From Ophioderma brevispina (taxonomy: Eukaryota > Echinodermata > Ophiuroidea > Amphilepidida > Ophiodermatidae): DNA of 64,000 nt. Positions 24,184 to 35,600 of this stretch are shown piece after piece. Position numbers and translations under genes: made by a program. Under the pieces are notes generated by a model. That model ran no database searches. It saw only the letters and a program-made list of their open reading frames with translations, and had not been told where the DNA came from. The stretch is from assembly GCA_023653785.1 (NCBI GenBank), contig JAMKCH010084957.1:1-64000 (forward strand). Reading direction: 5' to 3'. How positions within the stretch are numbered: the stretch's first letter is position 1; the number at the start of each line of letters is the position of its first letter.

Positions 24184-26130
24184 TTTGATATGAACTCTGC
24201 TGGTTACTTTGAAGAAAGACTCATATCAGCCACTGTTGAGTTTAGGACCTAAACAGAAGAGGAACTTCGTGATATCATATTGAAGGCTCCATTCAAAGTC
24301 AATGTGCTTTAGACCCAACCCCACCATGATTGGAAATCGTCAATGCCTCGCTGTCATGGAATATTCTCACGCTCATTAGGCCACGCCATTCTAGCGCATT
24401 TTAAAGAAAATCTTTGATAAGAATTTGAACTAAAAATCTATCGTCGTGTGTCAAATATTTCATCAATCTCAAAGTACATTTGAGAAAAGAAAGTCTGACA
24501 TCCAGACTAGGTGAAACATGTTGAACTACATAATCTTTTCTACCATGTCGTCTGCTTACGATCCCAGGTATAGCACAGAAGGAGTGCTGCGGGTACTTTA
24601 CTCTGTCAGTCCAAGATGACCTCCCCAAGCCATTGATCAACAGAAAGCCGTTTTCTTGTCGACTTGATCTTTCTGCGGCGTTTGATAGCTAACGCTAAAC
24701 CATAAGCTACTCCACTCTCTTAAATGCAAAAGAGCGCATTTCCCTCTTTTGGGCGCCCTACGCACTTGTATAGTCCATCACTGTTCACTGAGTTGTCGCG
24801 TCAGCAACAGACGCCCCCCACCCACTCAATGTCTAACATGGTCCTGCGACACTGCAATCATCCATACCTTTAAAACAGAACATTTTTTGGTACAAATTTG
24901 ATCTGATATGACAAAATGATATCCTTTTTATTAATTGTTAAATTGTCAAGAGTAAAATTTGACAAAAAACAGTTATTCTTTGAAAGCTGTGAAATTCACT
25001 CTTTTGTAGAGTGGGCCATTGTATAGGTCACTCCAAAAGTGGAAATCACTCTTTTGCATTTAGGGGGTACGCAGGCTGGAAGGAACGTGTGATGTTTCAG
25101 GTAAAGCTCTGCAGGTGGTTGCTACACAATGTACCGGTTTCCGACGGGTCAGTCGATTACCCCTTATACCTTGTGATGGGAGCGCCCCAAGGAGCAGCAA
25201 TGGCCTCTGTCTTCACTATATAGACAACTCCAATTGGTGACTTCTTCGAAAGCATGGCATTCTCTGCCATATGTATTCCAATGACTACATGTCTACTACA
25301 AGTTTGATCCCAAAATACCCCTAGGACACCAAATACGCACTTTTAAAGTTTCTACATGGTGAAGAGATTCAACGTTGATGATACCAACAGATTGAGCTGA
25401 ATGAAGAAAAAACTTGACAATTGTTAAGTGGTTGCCTCAACTAGTAGTAATATACATTGATTGGCAAATATTACTTTCACAATCAATGACACTCAAAATC
25501 CTTCTGCTACCACATTACGCAATCTCGGAGTTCAAATTGACAACAGCATGGACATGTCTACTAATAGTCTTGAAACTCTCGCAAACAATTAACATGCATC
25601 GCATAATAGATAGAAGATGCGTGGTTACATTGACCAGGATATATGCCATACCAAGCCATTGTCAGCGTTTATTCTATCACGTTTAGACTTAGCACTTTTT
25701 AGTCTTAGGGATTTCAAATGCCAATCTACCAACTGCCGCAAAACAAGGCAATCGTCTTTGTTCATGAAAAGTCTTGTCGCAGTAGTGCATCTCCACTTAG
25801 GGAGGAGCTTCATTTGCTCCCGGATCCCACAAGAAAAATGAACTAGAAAATTAACCTTCATGTCTTCAAGGCACTTCTTCTGAAATTCCGTCATATCTAG
25901 ATCGTCTTGATCTCGCAATATCAGATCAACATCTAAGGATCTGTTGAACCGTTCCTCGCAATAGATCTACGGCTGGTGACCGTGCCTTCACTTCAATTGC
26001 ACCAACTTTATGCAAAACTCTCGTCCTTAGTAGTGTCAAGAACGCCAAGTCTGTTGCCTCCTTCAAAAAAGCTTCTGAAGACACGCCTTTTTTATAAACA
26101 AGCCCACCTTGATCCCCCCCTGTTTGCCTC
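24184..26130 (+). pseudogene. CR1/Jockey-group non-LTR reverse transcriptase relic
   Basis: With frameshifts, the plus strand reads through the usual order of a CR1-like polymerase. TEEELRDIILKAPFK lies near 24255-24300. A reverse-transcriptase motif A core, DLSAAFDS, is near 24662-24685. A motif B remnant GAPQGAAMASVFTI lies at 25180-25223, and a degraded YSND in place of the catalytic YADD near 25275. C-terminal blocks are NPSATTLRNLGVQID (about 25497), LSRLDLALFSLRDFK, and a terminal region near 25960-26090 resembling the LWNSLP/SFKKLLKT part of the family. The catalytic pair and many frames are lost, so it is inactive. A TIR element at 24715-25068 splits the coding region after motif A. 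Confidence 0.75.
24715..25068. mobile_element. TIR element inserted in the RT relic
   Basis: About 50 bp at the left end (TAAATGCAAAAGAG then ATTTCC and CTTTTGG blocks) are complementary to the right end, which finishes CTCTTTTGCATTTA. The interior is non-coding. RT similarity stops before it and resumes after it, which supports an insertion. The target duplication is unclear. Confidence 0.7.
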
Positions 26131-26842
26131 ATTTTGTGAACTTTTATTTTTTTTTAACTTTACACATCTTCAAAGGTATGTATGTAAAGTTAGGCACACA
26201 TAAAATGTTGGTTTTATATTTTTACAAAAAAACTGTTTTTAAACTTTTGTATCCTAAAAAATCAGATTTAACAAATACAAATAATCACCACCCTCCCCCC
26301 TCTCCACTCTTTTAAAACTCTGACAGCTAAACCAATATGGTTTGTATTCGAGTTTCCTAACAGCAGATCTTACTTATTAAGGTTTTATTTGCCTTCATAA
26401 CTTGGTGTAATATTTACGTAAAATTGTGTTAAACTGTGGGGTCTTCACTATACTAAATATCATGCAAATTACTGGATCCCCATCCCTCCTCCTCCTATTA
26501 CAAATTCTTGGCGAAAATTAAATGTTAAGCATATACCTCATGATAAAGAGCGTTAAAGTACTGTAAAATTTGAACTTAACTTTAGAGCCCTCAACCATGG
26601 AATTCTATAATTCACGCTGACACAAGCGACTGGTGTAGATTTTACTGTGATATATTGGGTTATTATTTAAAGTGTTTTTTCTTTCTTCTTTGCCTTCGAT
26701 CTTTTGCGTACCACCCCACCACCAACTACAATAACAACAACAAATCTATTTGTCAGCTGGTGTGGTTTTTACTGGTCATTAGGTTTTGCGCTAAAAAGGT
26801 AAATGTAGATAAGTTAATGACAATATTTATGTGTTAATATAT
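26131..26842. other. Unassigned sequence after the RT relic
   Basis: It may include the decayed 3' UTR of the relic. Nothing specific was recognised. Confidence 0.45.
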
Positions 26843-26954
26843 TGTTGCCGTCCTTCGGGACAGCAATATTTAACACGCATTTAAAAAATTCATACACACA
26901 AATTCAGATCCTACTGTGTGCACATATTATTTGTTGGTTATTTTTTTTTTTTTT

Positions 26955-26992
<38 letters not shown>

Positions 26993-27001
26993 CTTTTTAT
27001 T

Positions 27002-27054
<53 letters not shown>

Positions 27055-27622
27055 CTAGGAAGTCGTTCTGTAAATTTCCACATACATGGGTAGCCCATAA
27101 CATTCGTCCAGATACACGGTAGAGTGGTACATATTTATGAAGTCCAGATTACAGGTTCTGCCTCCTTAGTAAATATTGGCTTATATAGGCCTATTGCTAA
27201 TTAGTTGTTAACTTACATGAGACTAGCTATTACATCAAGTTACATTGGGGGGACCTTGGCAAGTGTTCAATTAGGGAGGCCAAGCAGAGCTCATACATAC
27301 ACAGTAGAGAAGTGAAGGAGAGTGTTTAGCAATTAACCAGCCACTCAATGTGAAAGTGAGTACTAGTCAGCTCAGCAGCAGGTGAGGGCTATCTTCCACA
27401 CAATTAGAAAGAGATTATGTTAATTACTCAATAGGTGTATGATCAAGCATATTACATAGAGTGGTTGAATGGAGGTTGCTCATCTAATTGTGTGTCAAAG
27501 CAGTAGGGTAGCTGAGTTTAAACATGGGTGTCTTATGTCATAACTGTGTTAAGTTCTGTAGAACTATATGAGTTGTAATATAACACTTATAATACGAGGA
27601 TCTAATTGATTTGGGGGGGTCA
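26843..27622 (-). repeat. LTR-like direct repeat, left copy
   Basis: It begins TGTTGCCGTCC and ends GGGGTCA on the plus strand. Long blocks match the right copy, including TATTGCTAATTAGTTGTT, GGAGGCCAAGCAGAGCTCA and GTTCTGTAGAACTATATGAG. It is longer than its partner mainly because of a T-rich insertion. Confidence 0.75.
26940..27055. repeat. Poly-T tract of about 115 bp
   Basis: Almost pure T with a few C and A interruptions, absent from the right repeat copy at the equivalent place (about 31440). It could be the tail of a minus-strand retroposon, or a slippage or assembly artefact. Confidence 0.85.
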
Positions 27623-29577
27623 CAAACACGTTGGGGGGGGGGGGCCCCTCCCTGATTTAAACAATGTCCTATGTTTGAACTGAGGATAGTGGTAATACAT
27701 TCGTCTCTAAATACTTTAATTGCACATGAAGTAAAATTTTAAAATGCAAAGAAACGCAGTCTACATAGCAGTACATATATGATAGTCTGAAATTATATTA
27801 GATTAAAACATTATACACAAAGTCCCTATACATCCCCATGATGTTGATGAGTAAAACCCAAGAGCCAATTGGGCTATCTTATTAAAACAATACATGTTAC
27901 ACCCAAGAACAAATAATGTGAATAACTTTCAAAGATGCAAAAGATCAATGTTGTGGTTACTCAGATCAGAGTAATGGAGTGTATAACGTAATGAACCTCT
28001 AGATTAAATCACATGACTTAGAGGAAATTAGAAACACTGCCACAACCACAAGACATGTCTGCAAGAATTTGGAACATTCAATTCAGTGTGATAAATTTAA
28101 ACAAAATATATATACCAAAACACTAAATCAAAAATTGCGAATAAAATTGAATTAAAGTTGGTACTAATGAAGTAGATCTTAGATAGGTCCCATATCTCGC
28201 AATCATCTCAACTATCACTGTCCTGAAGGTATATAAATATTTGAGAGAGAATGACACTGCAAGATTACTCAACCCAACAATTATGACAAGGTAAAAGCAT
28301 TCAGTCATCAGAGCATAATTGAAGCTTTTAGTTGGTATGCTGTTTGTTAAGAGCCTGAAATGAGCATTAGTGCTGAATCAGGAGATAATCATGTTTAAAA
28401 TTCTTTCCATCACTTTAATTCTTTGGATGAAGTGTTGACACAAAGAAACCACCAGATTATTTCTGACTGACTTCACAGATTAGCAAATAATGCCATTGGT
28501 AATGTACACAGGATGTGAAAGCCATCATTCAAAACTATAGATAAACAAACCGAGCAAAACATAAATTTGCAATTAAGTTTGTAGTTTCTCAATAAACAGT
28601 GAGTACAGGAGAAAGTAACAATAACCCCATGATTCCCAGGATGTGTAGACATCATCATACATAGCTATAAACTTTGGCTATACATAAGCTACTTTTCCTC
28701 ACCATGACAACAAAATTCAAGCATTGTAATGCAGCCTAACAATATTGCTGTATGCATAATAACATTTCTATCAAACAAAGCATGTCAAATTTAACACAGT
28801 AACAAAATAACAGGCAAGTGCATGTAATTTAGGCTTTGAATTCTTATTCTCTCTATCTCTCTTAGTAAAGAGACCAAATATGTGATTAACTCTGCTAATA
28901 ACCTTAATTAAAAAATCTCAAGTAAGGTCCACTACATGTAAATGTAGCTATGTTCTCTCACCGATTAATATTTTGTAAGATTCCAAACTGTACCTTGAAA
29001 AAATATTTAAACAATGTGTTATCTGTTTTTTTACCACACAGTCGGCTTCGAGTTTGATTTAAAACATACTTTCAATTAAATCATAATAAGCAAGTGTCAC
29101 ATTACCAATTAACAAACAATCATGTATTAATCAGGGTGGATTAACAATTTATCAAAAGAATTACAGTGTAAATGATTCCAAAAGTCTAAAAATACTAAAT
29201 ATAAGCATGTATGGTCTGCTTCTGATACAATCACAACTTCAAATTAACTTCTTCGCTGCCGTTTATACATGGTGTAGTGCCATAAAGACCAAACACAAAA
29301 ATGGCCACTTGCTAATCCAGAAGCTTTGGTGCTGTTTTCAAATCATAATTTGCCTTCAAATATAGTACTTGCTGGAGTTGACATCCAAAATGGCTAAAAT
29401 AAAACCCAACAGCACTAATTAGTAATATTGGGGATGACATGGAATTTTTGTTTAGCCTTTCCAGGCTACCCACACATGCCAACGATTAGGTAAGCATGGC
29501 GAGATAGGCCTTACACAACCGCACTGCAATAACCAGTCATATTACTACGAAATGCATTGCATTGATGGCAGGCATTT

Positions 29578-29790
29578 ACACAGGACAGCCTTCTCAAGTC
29601 TACAGTCTCATGTCGGTCAACTAAGGCAAGCATGAGACTATCAGGCCGGAGGAAAACCATGTTGCACAATTTGACAGCAAAAACAGCACACAGGCAACTT
29701 TCTCGAGTTATATGTAATATCGGCCAACTAAGGCAAGCATGTCAATATCAGGCTTGAGAAATATGTGGGCGCGCTGTACAATGAAAATTC
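29578..29790. repeat. Two-copy tandem duplication (~110 bp unit)
   Basis: The core CAACTAAGGCAAGCATG occurs near 29618 and 29725 with matching flanks (ACACAGG..., ...ATCAGGC). It lies inside the putative LTR element. Confidence 0.7.
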
Positions 29791-31357
29791 ATTATAACTA
29801 TAACTTACAGTGTTTTATCCAAGTGAATAAATTTCTCACAGATTACAAAATTTAAATATGCAAGTACCATTAACAGTTCTGTGCTTTGTTGATCAACATC
29901 TGGGTTGACTCCATGGTACATACTGTTTTATACTGGAGGAAATTTTCAAATGTTTATTGGTCCCTGTAGAGCTCTATTCATCTATTTCCTGCAGGCCTAA
30001 AAATGGACGTTCTTCAAGAGTCCCTAACATAAAACAGTTTTGACACCTGTCAACCATGTCCACCATCCTTCTACGATACACGCTTTAAAATAAACTTCAG
30101 AATTTTGAAAAGCTTGTTGCTAACTGAATTGATGCGCGAATAGGTTGTACAGGCAGTATTGAGACACACAATCCCTCTACAAACTTACGCTTAGGTGTGC
30201 TCAACTTCTGACTCCTTACCGAAGATTCCTCTCTCAGATATCTGTGATACTTGTTAAAATTCATCATTGTTACGAACATTATAATCATGCACTGTCCAAC
30301 ATCGCCATTGGATTTGACTTTGATGAGAAAACAATACGAATTGTCAGACCAGGTTGACACTTTTGGCACATCTCTGCCTGGTTGACTACTACAAGATTCA
30401 TTTTCATGTCAGATCATGCTACCAGATGTTCTTTCTACAGTCAGTGGTCTTGCCGTTTCTCCGAGTTTACAGAGATCTCCATCTGTACACATCGGTCGAG
30501 AATCTTACATGCCTCTCGTCGTAGAAAAAAAAACAACCCATGAAAGATTGGGTGGCCCAGACTCGACCAAATAAACAACTTGTGACATCCTTGTGCCAGG
30601 GTATGACTAGCTGACTAAAAGCTTTCCTGTAAAACAATACGGTGATCCTCAACACTGATATGAGGGCTTGCGGCCCCAGGATAGTGCGCCGACATCAGTG
30701 TCTGCCAGCGTATCATGGCAAATGTTAAGTCCGTGAACGGAAACAGTCCAAATAAACGCACGGTTTAATAGAGAGTGCCTCACCAAATAGTCAAGGGAAC
30801 AATATTACAAAAGAAACTGAAGAATCGTCCGGTTAAAATGAGAACTTAACAATAAATTATCATGTTGGAATACTCAAGTACTGCTGTTAATGGATAATGA
30901 AAACTGCTTCATGTTATGGATAGTTGCTAGTTGCTAGTTCATATTAACTATTTATTAATGCAGTGTTACTGATCCTGTAACAAAAAATGTCATTAGAGAG
31001 TGAAATTTGCTATCGCCCATGCCCATGATTCTAAGACGTCCGGGCTCTGACTGCTCTCGTCTCTCTCCCGGTAATCAAGTAAAAGTAACTTCGCCGCACT
31101 ATCCGATCCCATTAATTCACATTATTTGAAATCAGTTCCTGCATGTACAGGAGATGCAATTGTACTTCCTCTTGGTGGTTTCTTTAAAATGCATATGTCA
31201 TTTTCAATGTGAAACATCACATTGGTAGCACTGATGATGGCTAAGATTCCTTGCGGCCTACCATAGTTGTAGAAAGGGTATCCATCTCATGTTGGCAGTA
31301 GCGTGAAACTCCCAGCATGTTAAAGTAATCCAATCCCACCGCTGCTCAGCCCACCAG

Positions 31358-32052
31358 TGTTTGCGTCCCCTTCGGACAAGCAATGTTTTAAAACAACCTT
31401 AAAAACTTCATACACACAATTCATTCTACTTTTGTGCAATATTTATGTGTAGGAAGTCGTTTGTAAATTTCCACCACATCAGGTATCCTAACATTCATCT
31501 CCAGATACACGTAACGTGGTACAACACATCCTTTTGAAGTCCAGATACAAAGTTCTGTCCCCCTCCCTCTAGTAAAGCTTGGCCTATATAGGCATATTGC
31601 TAATTAGTTGTTCAACTTTGTTACATGAGACATATCCTATTACATACACCAAGTTACTTGGAGGGCCTTGGCTATTGTTCAATTGGGAGGCCAAGCAGAG
31701 CTCACCTACCATTGAGTCAGTGACGGACGTTTTTAGGGCAATTACCCACAGCCACTCAATGTGAACAGTGAGTACGAGTCAGCTCAGCATCAAGGTGAGG
31801 GCTATCTCCAAAACAATTAGAAGAGATCTTGTTAATGGGTAACCTCAATAGGTGTATGACAAGCATATTACGCCAGTGGTTGAAATGAAGGTTGCTCATC
31901 TAATTAGTGTTTAGCAAATGCATTACAGGAGCTGAGTGTAAACAATGTGGAGTGTCTTATGTCCATAACGGTGGTTACTATGTTCTGTAGAACTATATGA
32001 GTTGGAATCATAACACTTATAATTACGAGCTCTAAGTGATTGTGGTGGGTCA
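31358..32052 (-). repeat. LTR-like direct repeat, right copy
   Basis: It begins TGTTTGCGTCCCC and ends GGTGGGTCA, collinear with 26843-27622 apart from small indels and the missing poly-T. Confidence 0.75.
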
Positions 32053-32375
32053 CTACACTATCTATGTATACGTTTCTAAGATCGAAACCCTTTTCCCCGT
32101 CCTTTGCCCCCCTTTCATATATCGCCTCACAAGCCCTATTTTCGTTTTTTCGTCATATCCATCTGTTGTTCTTTGGTCATTTACTATTCTATACTTTCGG
32201 TCTGTTTCATTGTATTTACGAAAGCAGCAGAAAACGGTTAATGGGCATATAAACAGGAAACGTTCTATGAATACCTTAGACAAATGCAATGTAAGTAAGC
32301 AAATAATGAAAGTCGATAGCTCAAGAAACGCTTTTTATGCTTGGCAGCACCAAAATTTTAGGAGAGTGCTACCGC

Positions 32376-33846
32376 CGGGGGCCGGAATAATAACATTTGT
32401 TATCATAACTAAAATTGACCGTAGGATGTGGAGTTCTGAAACAGTATGACAAAAATAAATGGTGGCAAATTTGGCATACTACGCCATTTTCCAAATTGGG
32501 TAGCCATCTTAAAGCCAAAATCACCTAAGAGAGACAATTTGGTGTAAAAATGTTTTTTTCCCCGGGTCAAGGAGTTTTTTCACCAAACTATTCCCAAAAC
32601 TAAAAATGTTGCATGTGCCGATATTTTCTTCAAAGATGGCTGACATTATATTGGCACAAACCTTACAGTTCTTAGTATATATCCTAGACGATGACTGTGG
32701 TGTCAAATTAAAAATTTTCTGGGTCAAGGAGTTTCAATAAAACTACTTAAAACTGTAAGATAGAATATAAAGTAATGAAGTTTTCATACGTCACTATTTT
32801 CCTAAAATGGCAACACATTGAAAAGGCAAAATCCCTCTATAACCTCATGCTATATAGCACCTATGGTGGACGATTTTTTGGTGACAAAGTGGGATGTTTT
32901 TATAGGTTCAGGATTTCCAACAAGCCTAATTCTCAAAACTGTCATGGCAGATGAGTCGGAAGTCAGTTATTCATGACTATATATACCAATGTGCCACCAA
33001 ATTGTGACACCTTGACTACTCTATCTGTATTCACCCAAGAACATACATATTTGAATTGCATGGGAATTGATATTTAGGCCTTTATTATTTGAATAGAAAC
33101 CACTTATTGTTTGTTTCAGATATGTCAAGAGTAAAATGCCGCAATTTCGAACTAATGGTCATGGTCACGTGCACCCTATTGTATCAATATTTTGGGGGTT
33201 TTTGTTCATAGGGGGCATAAAGCGTAGTTAGGAAGCTCTAAGGAGGAGTTACCGAATCGATTCGTGTTTGTTTTAATTATCAGGCATCTGGGTTAATATA
33301 TTTTAACCACTGTTGCCGCATTACGCCTGATATTGCTGTAAGTTAACACTCTTGGGTACTTGCTTTTAAAATATTGAAAAAAAACGTGACAATTCAAAAG
33401 AAAATCACCTTTATATTCATCCTTAAGTTTTTTAAATAGTCTTATTGAACTTCCTTGACCGCAGAAAACCTAATTTTTGACACCAAACTCATCTTCCTAG
33501 GTTATTATAATAAGAAATATAAGAACGGTTTTCTTTCTTTTCTTCTTTCTTTCTTTTCCGAGATGGTGCGGCCACTTGAAAAAATAGCCTTGGTATATAA
33601 ATTTTCCATGACTCAGACAAGCTGGGCAATTTATAGTGACTCTTTGACCCAGAGACAACATACTTCCGACACTAAGTCACCATAGTAGTCCTATTACCTT
33701 TAAATGCGGCCATTTTGACAAAGCTGGTTATGCAAAATTGCCAACAACTTTTAGTTTGTGTCCATCACGTGTTTTTTCGTAACTACACAACCCAATGATC
33801 ATTTTAGTTATGATTGTGCAAATGTTTTATTATTCCGGCCCTGGGT
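32376..33846. repeat. Foldback element 5
   Basis: The ends are GGGGCCGGAATAATAACATT (32377) and, read inward from the right, GGGCCGGAATAATAAAACAT. Pairing continues through TCATAACTAAAAT, the GGCAAATTTGGCAT...GCCATTTT block (32464-32490 with 33707-33745), and GGGTCAAGGAG with its complement near 33645. The left arm has an internal tandem copy of GGGTCAAGGAGTTT (32564 and 32721, spacing 157 bp). The loop is several hundred bp. Non-coding. Confidence 0.75.
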
Positions 33847-34145
33847 TTTGTAGAAATCTAAGGCCCTTTTTCACCTGATCGCTGCATGCAACTATATTTT
33901 TTTTGCGATTCACTAGGCGTTGGCTTATCCTGTCGAATACGATTCAGCCAAAGTATGATTCGACCACATGCCAAATACATTAGTCAGATTTGAAATGGTT
34001 AATTGAAAACTAGTCCTTGCTTGACATCAAACTTACACGATTTTGGAGATCCTTTAAATCTTGCTGGGTATCTCTTGTAATCACAAATTCAATGTAGTTG
34101 AAGGGTCTTCTACATCGATTTGGGCATGGAATTCCTCTAGCAATA

Positions 34146-34357
34146 GATATACACAAATATTGACTGCCTCATGAGGGAAATGGTGCAAAATACCTACCAC
34201 GAGGTGACTGTAACGATGGAATGTACTAACGGGCGTGGGGGGGGGATTGTTAGGACCGTGGGCCCTAGGAAAATAGGTAGGCCCACGTCTCAGTCACCGA
34301 GGGGAGGTTATTTTGCCTTTCCGAATATAGGAGCAGTCAATATTTGTTTTATATAAC
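34146..34357. repeat. Small foldback element 6
   Basis: ACAAATATTGACTGC (34153) pairs with GCAGTCAATATTTGT (about 34333-34347). GGTGACTG and the GGACCGTGGGCCC centre are also partly palindromic. The total is about 210 bp. Confidence 0.7.
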
Positions 34358-34925
34358 ATATAAAAATATTTCACTCATTTGAAGGAAATCTTACCAGTCG
34401 CGTCAGATGGCTGCCACCCATGCACCGCAACTCAATGTCAGTCTAGTCAGGTGTTCAATCCTAGCGGCTCTCCGCTCCTCTCCCACAATTGTCTCGAACT
34501 GCTCTAGACATACGATGTTTTACAACGGTATAGCCTTCTTCTACAACAGCATTGATATTTCTTTCTCCATTTTGCGTCCACAAATTCACAGAAATGCCCA
34601 TCTGGTGAAATGTAAACACGCAATATCAGAGTGCGACAAGTGCAGGTCAGGTCAATCACTGTGAGGCACAGGCAATGCAAGATACCATTGCAGGGAAAAA
34701 TTCCCTAAAACAATGAACTAGTTTCCCCGTGACAGGGTAAATATAAGCTTTTATGGGCAACTTTTTTCCCTCCTGTGAAATTTTTGGGAACTAGTCTCAA
34801 ATATATTATGTCATGTGATAGGTATTATCCCAATCAATTAAGAAATTTTTTCTGTGTTTAATATATACCATCTGATATGATTTGTTCCTTGGCATGGAAG
34901 CATTGGCTAGCAAATCGAGCTAGAC
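34358..34925. other. Unassigned sequence
   Basis: It holds an imperfect palindrome around GAACTAGTTTCC (34718) and GGGAACTAGTCT (34788). The plus-strand open frame at 34407-34664 has no recognisable domain. Confidence 0.45.
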
Positions 34926-34929
34926 TTGG

Positions 34930-35345
34930 GCAACAATGGTGGGAGGGATGTCACCACATATTTGAGCCCAGGAGATATTCTGCACTCTTAAAATAAGCTT
35001 GTTGTAGGTCCCATGAAGGTGATCCTGAAGCGCTTCCTTCGTGGTCTAAGTTCCCGCTCCGTATAATATATAGAATGCTTTCTACGCAAGCTCTGAAGAA
35101 GGCAAGCTTCGTAGACTTGGAGATGTTAGATTGCCAAATGTGAAGGGGGGTTGTTACAAGCATTCCATGCTTGGCCTGTACATGACAGCAACAGATGATC
35201 CAAGGTAATTGAAATTGTCAACCTCCCTTAGTAGGTAACCAACTTGGAAAAGATGGGCAGATGATTGCAAGTATCCTGATTAACAGTCATATACTCGGTC
35301 TTTTGAGTCCAATTCTGGCGGCAGCATCTTTCAGGCATATCAGCA
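34930..35345 (-). pseudogene. Non-LTR RT thumb-region relic
   Basis: On the minus strand, with frame changes, one reads LKDAAARIGLK, EYMTVNQDTCN, REVDNFNYLGSSV and then STKLAFFRACVESIL. These blocks follow the YADD box in several non-LTR retrotransposon polymerases, where the last is part of the C-terminal thumb. Neither the catalytic box nor the N-terminal part is present. It joins directly to a C-terminal fragment of a different element at about 35345. Confidence 0.7.
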
Positions 35346-35600
35346 AGTCCGAACAGACATCACAGTTATGATGTGGCTAATGGTTTGTGGCTCTCCACAA
35401 TCGCATTTTGGTGAAAGTTCCACACTAATCTTGTGAGGGAAGTCCTTTGTACAAACAAACGCTAGTTTTGAGCCTATTGAGGTTGTCCCATGCTTTCCTA
35501 TCAAGGTCACAACCTTTGGGCTTACTAGATGGGCTGTCGACAAAGGCTGCTTTAGGTCCAAGGTAGAGGAAGACCATTGTAGCAATTATGGAAGTTGTAA
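35345..35600 (-). pseudogene. Non-LTR polymerase C-terminal CCHC relic
   Basis: The minus-strand frame ends with KCDCGEPQTISHI, the start of the C-x-C...H zinc-knuckle-like motif at the C-terminus of several non-LTR polymerases. The last cysteine is lost where the neighbouring relic begins. Upstream residues (ALDLKQP-like, KLAFVCTK) are consistent with the same region. This suggests the thumb-region relic was inserted into, or recombined with, this one. Confidence 0.65.

Larger units (their letters stand above)
26843..32052 (-). mobile_element. Candidate non-autonomous LTR retrotransposon (5.2 kb)
   Basis: Two direct repeats, 26843-27622 and 31358-32052, bracket 3.7 kb. On the minus strand, the base after the upstream repeat is followed by TGGTGGGCTGAGCAGCGG, resembling a primer-binding site because it begins TGG. 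A purine tract AGGGAGGGG lies about 28 bp before the other repeat. This suggests minus orientation. No gag, protease, RT or integrase motif could be read in the interior on either strand, so it would depend on another element. No flanking target duplication was seen, and the repeats are clearly diverged, so it is old. A segmental duplication is the alternative. Confidence 0.5.

Noticed and set aside
26842..27122. Phenylalanine-rich open frames
   Set aside because: They are direct translations of the poly-T tract.
32036..32449. 137-codon plus-strand open frame
   Set aside because: It starts at the edge of the LTR-like repeat and runs into a foldback arm. The sequence is not recognised as a protein family.
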